Shown: positions 59,178 to 64,000 of the stretch, one piece after another
How the letters are laid out: the number at the start of each line of letters is the position of its first letter
How positions within the stretch are numbered: position 1 is the first letter of the stretch
Assembly (NCBI GenBank): GCA_947247005.1
Contig: OX365953.1
Coordinates: 5,151,001 to 5,215,000, forward strand
Length of the DNA stretch: 64,000 nucleotides
DNA from: Spisula solida
Taxonomy: Eukaryota; Mollusca; Bivalvia; Venerida; Mactridae
Direction of reading: 5' to 3'
The notes under the pieces: generated by a model
What the model was told of the DNA's origin: nothing
The model's input: the letters and a program-made list of their open reading frames with translations, nothing else
The model's database searches: none
Position numbers and translations under genes: made by a program

Positions 59178-59306
59178 ATTATATGAGGATCTTGGCGGGG
59201 AGTCACAGATATCCTTTGCAAAGTGGATGGGGTTTGCTTTCCCGTTATCCCTTATATGCGCTATTCTTGGTTGGCTATGGCTGATAATTGTCTTTTTAAG
59301 ATGCGG
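59178..59306 (+). CDS. SLC13: SLC13 exon 7
   Basis: Completes Lys274 and encodes 275-316: LYEDLGGESQISFAKWMGFA then FPLSLICAILGWLWLIIVFL. Acceptor ATTGCAG, donor GTACGT, phase 2. F-x-x-W-M-x-F-x-x-P is typical of the family and a membrane helix follows. Confidence 0.95.
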
Positions 59307-59910
59307 GTACGTACGTTGGTTGCTTGATAACGACATGTAAAACGTTTAACAATGGCCGTAATTCCCTTTAACAAGTTGGCTGAATCGACACTAAATTTAA
59401 CCATTTAGATACTTTTCAAAACCTGTCGTGGAGTTTTCAAGACTGGTGAATTAGGCGGTGTGTCCGCGGTTTGGTTATCAATGTCAATATTAACTGCGTC
59501 GTGTGTGACCATACTGGTATTCAATTAACCTATAGGCATAGTTGTTTCCTGTCCGAGTTTCTATTTTCTTTATGAGTGTGTGAATTGTGTGGTAGGGTTT
59601 CGTCTATGTTTGAACTGAACTGAAATTTGATCAGAGGTATGGACCTTCTTTGAAAACTTTGACTTCATGGAACTTTCTTGTCCTTTGACGGAACGTCATG
59701 TACTGAGCTAATGTTCCAACTGGTGTGTTCTTAAATCATTTATTTCGTTTTGAAATTTTGTTCTATAAAATCAATTTGAAATATTTTTGTAGGTAAACAT
59801 ATCAAAAGAAAATCAATAGTGTATATAAACTATAAAGTGGTCTAGTTGGGGCATTTGCTAAGATTTTGTCTTATCTATCATGTTCCTGATTTATATGGCT
59901 TTGCTTTCAG

Positions 59911-59994
59911 ATGTTGTAAAAAGATGGATCCAAGACAAAAGAAGGGAATAAACCAAACTATAAAAGAGCAATTTCAAAAATTGGGCAGCATAAG
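59911..59994 (+). CDS. SLC13: SLC13 exon 8
   Basis: Completes Gly317 and encodes 318-344: CCKKMDPRQKKGINQTIKEQ then FQKLGSI. Acceptor TTTCAG, donor GTAGAA (weak), phase 2. Basic cytosolic linker with the Y/F-x-x-L-G-x-I/M motif seen in SLC13 proteins. Confidence 0.88.
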
Positions 59995-60092
59995 GTAGAA
60001 GCAGATCAACCAATCAGAAATTCAAATTGTGCAATTGTGTCATTATTTCATTCACATTATGAAACTTTCGTATATAGTATTGATAATTACTT

Positions 60093-60250
60093 CTAAGATT
60101 CTGTGTTTAATGTGTGATAAATGCATTTACAAATAATCCAGGTTTCTGTGTTTAACATGTGATAAATGCAAGTATAAATAGTTCAAGATTTATGTGTTAA
60201 AACATGTGACAAATGCAAGTATAAATAACTCAAGGTTTATGTGTTTATTA
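60093..60250. repeat. About 55 bp x 3 tandem repeat in intron 8
   Basis: Units share 'tgtgtttaa.atgtgataaa' and 'tgcaagtataaata.ttcaag'. It begins about 100 bp after exon 8. Confidence 0.8.
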
Positions 60251-60365
60251 TCTCACCCTGTTACATTTGGCGCCCAACTTAAATAATCAAAATTACACCC
60301 TTAGAATTCGAGGATAATTATGTAACATTTCTACGGTATATCATGTTCATTTTTATTATTTTCAG

Positions 60366-60476
60366 TGTTGCAGAAATTCAGGTTTTAGTTGTGTTCGTAC
60401 TTCTAGTGATCCTGTGGTTGTTCCGGGCACCACCAAACATTGATGGGTGGGGAGATTCACCAGGGCTAAAACCTAA
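60366..60476 (+). CDS. SLC13: SLC13 exon 9
   Basis: Completes Ser345 and encodes 346-381: VAEIQVLVVFVLLVILWLFR then APPNIDGWGDSPGLKP. Acceptor TTTCAG, donor GTATGT, phase 2. A membrane helix followed by the R-x-P...G-W-G motif common to SLC13 proteins. Confidence 0.95.
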
Positions 60477-60907
60477 GTATGTATGACGCCTTGTTTATAA
60501 TATTTTGATTTATATACATGTATCATAGTATCTTTATACAATTATAAACTATATAATACGTTCAATTGTTAAAAAAATAACACATTTGTTGACCTTAAAA
60601 AATTACATATGTATAAAAAAAAGACGCTAAACATCAATTACAACGTACATCAAATTTACATGATTTCAATATATAGCTGTCATGTTTATTCAAATTTCTA
60701 AAAACCACGTGTCGTTTGATAGGAACAGAAATTATTGCAGATGTGCATAATCGCAGGAAACAGTTTTAGGGTCATCATATTAATATTTGACCCAAATGAA
60801 ATTATGTATTTGTATTGAATACTTATTTCATTTTTCGAATACAAGCTTATGTTTTATGAGTTACACCACACCTGACTTAAAATAATAAAGACTATCGTAT
60901 CTTACAG

Positions 60908-61002
60908 GCATGTGTCTGATTCTACAGCATGTATCCTGCTGAGTGTGGTGCTTTTCATCTTACCAAAAGAAAAACCCAATCTATTCTGTTGGCATACCGA
61001 GG
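60908..61002 (+). CDS. SLC13: SLC13 exon 10
   Basis: Completes Lys382 and encodes 383-413: HVSDSTACILLSVVLFILPK then EKPNLFCWHTE. Acceptor TTACAG, donor GTAAGA, ends in phase 1. D-S/G-T/V...F-x-L-P matches the family pattern. Confidence 0.93.
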
Positions 61003-61095
61003 GTAAGAAAGCCATATACTTAAACGAGTCTCTTTATTACTACCTACTAAATTAATGTTTCTCCAATGTGAACTAAGGCCAGATAAGGACCGATT

Positions 61096-61429
61096 CTGGG
61101 GCGTAGCTTGAGGTTTTTTAATGTGTATGCAAGAAGGCTAGGGGGTCGGGGGCATGCTCCCCCGGAAAATTTTGTTCGCTAGAACGTCTCTGGTGCGTTC
61201 TGGCGTGTTTTTTGCATCATCTTTTACATTTTTACTGATAAAACCAGGTTTTTTTGTTTGTATAGAGCTTTTTAAAAGTGTTTATAAGAAATGCTGAAAA
61301 TACTAAAGGCTTACCCCCTTAGAGCTTAGGCATAAGTTTTTATAGCATTTTTAGATCATTTATTTTTTCACTTTTTGAGAAGCATGTGTACGCAGCTGCG
61401 TATTTTGCGTACACGTAGCTACGCGCCTG
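61096..61429. mobile_element. 334 bp hAT-like MITE (copy 3) in intron 10, TSD CGATT
   Basis: The left end CTGGGGCGTAGC and the right end GCTACGCGCCTG are inverted; CGATT flanks both sides (61091-61095, 61430-61434). The interior 'ctagggggtcgggggcatgc' and 'cccggaaaatttt' is shared with the elements at 14271 and 30746. Confidence 0.75.
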
Positions 61430-61879
61430 CGATTAATACATTGGTTCTGACCAATTGGAATATTCGGATTTTTTCATTTCGCTTGTATTGGTATTGGTCA
61501 TGTTCTTACTCTTATAAATAAAACGTTAGGGTTTATTGTTTTCTGTACTCGTATTAGGTGTGATTTAGGTTGAGTGCTGCATTCCTGATTATTTATTATC
61601 TTCTTGACATAGTTCAATTGTCAAGGTGTAAACAGATCATCATTCAAAGCATTAAAGGTGCTGCCTCACATATCGGGCTACAAGTTTTATATGATGCAAT
61701 TTTCCTACCTAACATAGTATTTATGTAATAGAAAACCCCTGACGGCTGCTTTATGAAAGATATCTGGCAACTAAGCAATTTAAACCACTCTCGATCTCTC
61801 TTCAATAACAGCAAAAAGCGTACCAAAAATACTATACGCTCCAATACCGGGTAATTTTCAGAACTGACAGACCTAATTT

Positions 61880-62125
61880 ATGATAATTGATTTTTTTGTG
61901 AAGTCATGCATTTTTAATGACGTAATAAAATTATAAAGTAATGGCTTATTATATGATAGAGTAATGGATTATTTTATGAAGTAATGCAATCTTTCATGAA
62001 ATAATCGATTATTGTATGGAGTAATCGATTATTAAGAAAATGCAGTGACATATTTTTTGTAGTGAAATGAACAGTTTTGTAGATTATTTTTTGATGTAAT
62101 GGATTGTTTTATGCAGTAATGAAAT
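61880..62125. repeat. AT-rich degenerate repeat before exon 11
   Basis: Roughly ten loose units like 'aatggattattttatgaagt' with 'taatcgattatt' variants, ending about 20 bases before the exon 11 acceptor. Confidence 0.6.
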
Positions 62126-62140
62126 GCTGTTCATTTCCAG

Positions 62141-62250
62141 GTCCACCTAAATACACACCGATACTGAACTGGCAAGTAGTATCGCAGAAACTACCATGGG
62201 GCGTCATCATACTTCTAGGTGGAGGTTTCGCTTTGGCTAAAGCAAGCAAG
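62141..62250 (+). CDS. SLC13: SLC13 exon 11
   Basis: Completes Gly414 and encodes 415-450: PPKYTPILNWQVVSQKLPWG then VIILLGGGFALAKASK. Acceptor TTCCAG, donor GTACAT, phase 0. The L-L-G-G-G-F-A-L-A-K segment is one of the most conserved in SLC13. Confidence 0.96.
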
Positions 62251-63160
62251 GTACATAATTAGACCGAGCAAATATTCCAACGCAGACTGTTTTAAAATGT
62301 GCATCAGCTGTTGCAGGTGGCAAAAAGTCATGACTGTCCTGCCCGTCTGTCTCATTAAAAATGTTAACTATGTTGTTGAAACTTAAAGTAATTTTAAAGT
62401 ACACCAAGAAATGGCTTTCAAACTTAGCAAACTTGGTTATCATCACAAAGACCTTACATTATCAACGCCTTGTAACACTTTAAGACATTTCAGCGTTTAT
62501 TGAATGCGGGCTTGTTTTTTAACGTAAGAGTTACAATATTCTGTAGAATATATAGTCTATGCCATCCTCATACATCAGTGGTTAGTCAAGTTCCCGGACG
62601 AAGAATACTCTCGTAAACGAGAATGAGTCTATGCATTTATCAAAAGAAAATGGTTTACGAAGTTAATGATATCATGTAATGAAGTTAACCTTGTTGTCTT
62701 TTTTTAAAATTCTGAATATTATAATAAATAAAACGTTTGTCTGTTTCTTTAATTACTCACGGGATAAACAATAAACATTTATTTGAACAATGTAGTATCA
62801 AAACGTACTACTATTATATTTATTGTTTTTTATTATTTCAATCACATAAAAAGACAGAGAAAATCACAACCTTTTCCACTAAGTCTCATACTTCCATTAT
62901 CTGTGAAAACAAAAAAATAATAATGGGAGAAACGACACATTTTATATTGACAATGTTATGTATGCTGATGACTGACCTGGATATATAAGTTTTGACTGAC
63001 TACATTAAAATGAGACTCTGAGCCTATGCTCGTGCATGTCTGACGAGTCTCACAATCGTGAAAGCTCGGCCACTTCCGTTCGTCTCCGGTAAATAAAACA
63101 ATGCATAAAGGCCGAGGTGATCAGAATGTCGAGTCCCAGTGTAATGTGGTTTACTAATCG

Positions 63161-63367
63161 AGTCCAGTCAGGGTATGAATATAGTGACGCAACGGTCAAG
63201 TCAACTATTACGGTGTAAAACCAATTATAAATGATTATAAAATTCAGACAACTATAATGCAATGCTAAACTAACATACTATATTCGCACCACCTGTTCAG
63301 GCAATGGTTGTAATATTTTGTGTACACTTAAACGACTACGCCACTCTCACCATATCCTAACTGTACT
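63161..63367. mobile_element. MITE, TIR AGTCCAGTCAGG (copy 2) in intron 11
   Basis: Left 'agtccagtcagggtatg', right 'catatcctaactgtact'. The interior shares 'gtgacgcaacggtcaagtc' and 'cggtgtaaaaccaa' with 18024-18241. Confidence 0.65.
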
Positions 63368-63439
63368 GTATATTCGCACTACATGTTCCGACAATGGTTG
63401 TAAAATACCCTAACTGTTCATGTACGTGATTACTTTCAG

Positions 63440-63601
63440 GATTCTGGACTGTCAGCCTGGGTAGGTAATGAACTGAAAGTGTTCGCAGATCAGGATGATT
63501 GGGTCCTTAATTTGATTATTGCTCTTATTGTTGCTGGAGCAACGGAAGTGACCAGTAACACAGCCACAGCCACATTACTTATGCCTATACTAGAATCGTT
63601 G
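63440..63601 (+). CDS. SLC13: SLC13 exon 12 (last exon in window)
   Basis: Residues 451-504: DSGLSAWVGNELKVFADQDD, then WVLNLIIALIVAGATEVTSN and TATATLLMPILESL. Acceptor TTTCAG, donor GTAAGT, phase 0. T-E-x-T-S-N-T-A-T is the second S-N-T motif (489-491), which mirrors the first in the inverted-repeat fold of the transporter. The final exon or exons, expected to encode the last helices, lie beyond 64000. Confidence 0.96.
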
Positions 63602-64000
63602 GTAAGTAGCATTTTATAGCGAGTTTACGTGCATATGATGAATACTAGCAGCGATGTAATCATTCCTAATACATTCAACCACTTTTCTAATTGGTCACTT
63701 CTCAAACCCCAAATACGTTTAACTGTGATCATAATGTTTGATGATATTTCGTACACAAACGTTTTATGCAATTGACTTAAATAGTTAAAAATCAACATCA
63801 CGTGCCAAAGTATGCAAGGTCAGTCATGCGATCAATGTTGGGTCATACATAAAACGTACGTGTGCAAAATATCATCAACTTATATTATCACAGTTAAAGG
63901 TGTTTCGGGTTAGAAAAGTGACCAATTAGAAAAGTGGTCAGTGTAATGTCTTTACAATCAAAATAACATCCTTTCGTCGGTCAACTAAAGATATGAGACC

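Larger units (their letters stand above)
46176..63601 (+). other. SLC13: SLC13-type Na+/carboxylate symporter gene, 12 exons, 3' end outside window
   Basis: Sodium-coupled transporter of di- or tricarboxylates (NaDC/INDY-like) or sulfate in the plasma membrane. Joined exons give 504 residues with consistent intron phases. Visible features: TM1 (residues 14-30), TM2 (43-75), a re-entrant-like T-M-L-F-L-G-G-L region (90-97), first S-N-T motif (144-146), acidic cytosolic loop (about 173-235), G-T-P-P-N (261-265), L-L-G-G-G-F-A-L-A-K (exon 11) and second S-N-T (489-491). Family members run to about 550-620 residues, so roughly the last 60-100 residues lie beyond 64000. Introns hold a LINE, MITEs and minisatellites. 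Which substrate it carries cannot be told from this sequence; the animal citrate/dicarboxylate branch is more likely than the sulfate branch. Confidence 0.93.

Overview
This is a 64 kb piece of AT-rich, intron-rich animal nuclear DNA. It most likely comes from a lophotrochozoan, probably a bivalve mollusc. The signs are GT-AG introns, a canonical animal SLC13 transporter gene, a Tx1/L1-like LINE, and several repeat families with the look of bivalve repeats (arrays beginning around 'taccccccgc..' or 'agggccctatggcactaggt' and ending in GACGGACGG microsatellite). No species can be named from sequence alone. I see no rRNA genes, functional tRNA genes, CRISPR arrays or bacterial-style operons.

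One host gene is well supported. A plus-strand SLC13-type sodium/carboxylate symporter runs from 46176 to past the right edge. Twelve coding exons (46176-63601) can be read with consistent splice phases, giving 504 residues. They include both SNT sodium-site motifs and the G-T-P-P-N motif; only the C-terminal end is missing. A TATA-like box lies about 75 bp upstream of the ATG.

The rest is a dense bed of mobile DNA. From left to right: Mutator-like (MULE) transposase pseudogene pieces (110-1057, 2622-3147); three copies of an SGNH-hydrolase-like ORF (3171-7853), one split by a TTAA-flanked 2 kb element and two carrying a 338 bp MITE with TAA target duplications; a 721 bp element with an 8 bp target duplication (9070-9790); a 12.5 kb composite inverted-repeat element with 15 bp terminal repeats and a 6 bp target duplication (10167-22678); a further SGNH-like copy (about 25.9-26.3 kb); several MITEs and tandem arrays; a LINE with intact ORF1 and endonuclease but no reverse transcriptase (37184 to about 40440, minus); and SINE-like and hairpin elements. 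Inside SLC13 intron 3 sits a 5'-truncated LINE copy carrying the reverse transcriptase (52323-54600, minus, 13 bp target duplication).

The most striking object is right beside that LINE. At 54701-56680, about 40 tandem copies of a 50 bp unit are made from the 3' splice site and first 36 coding bases of SLC13 exon 4. The last copy is the real exon edge. Most copies keep an AG acceptor, a pyrimidine-rich tract and a CACGTG E-box. This looks like a host exon boundary turned into a minisatellite of decoy splice acceptors.
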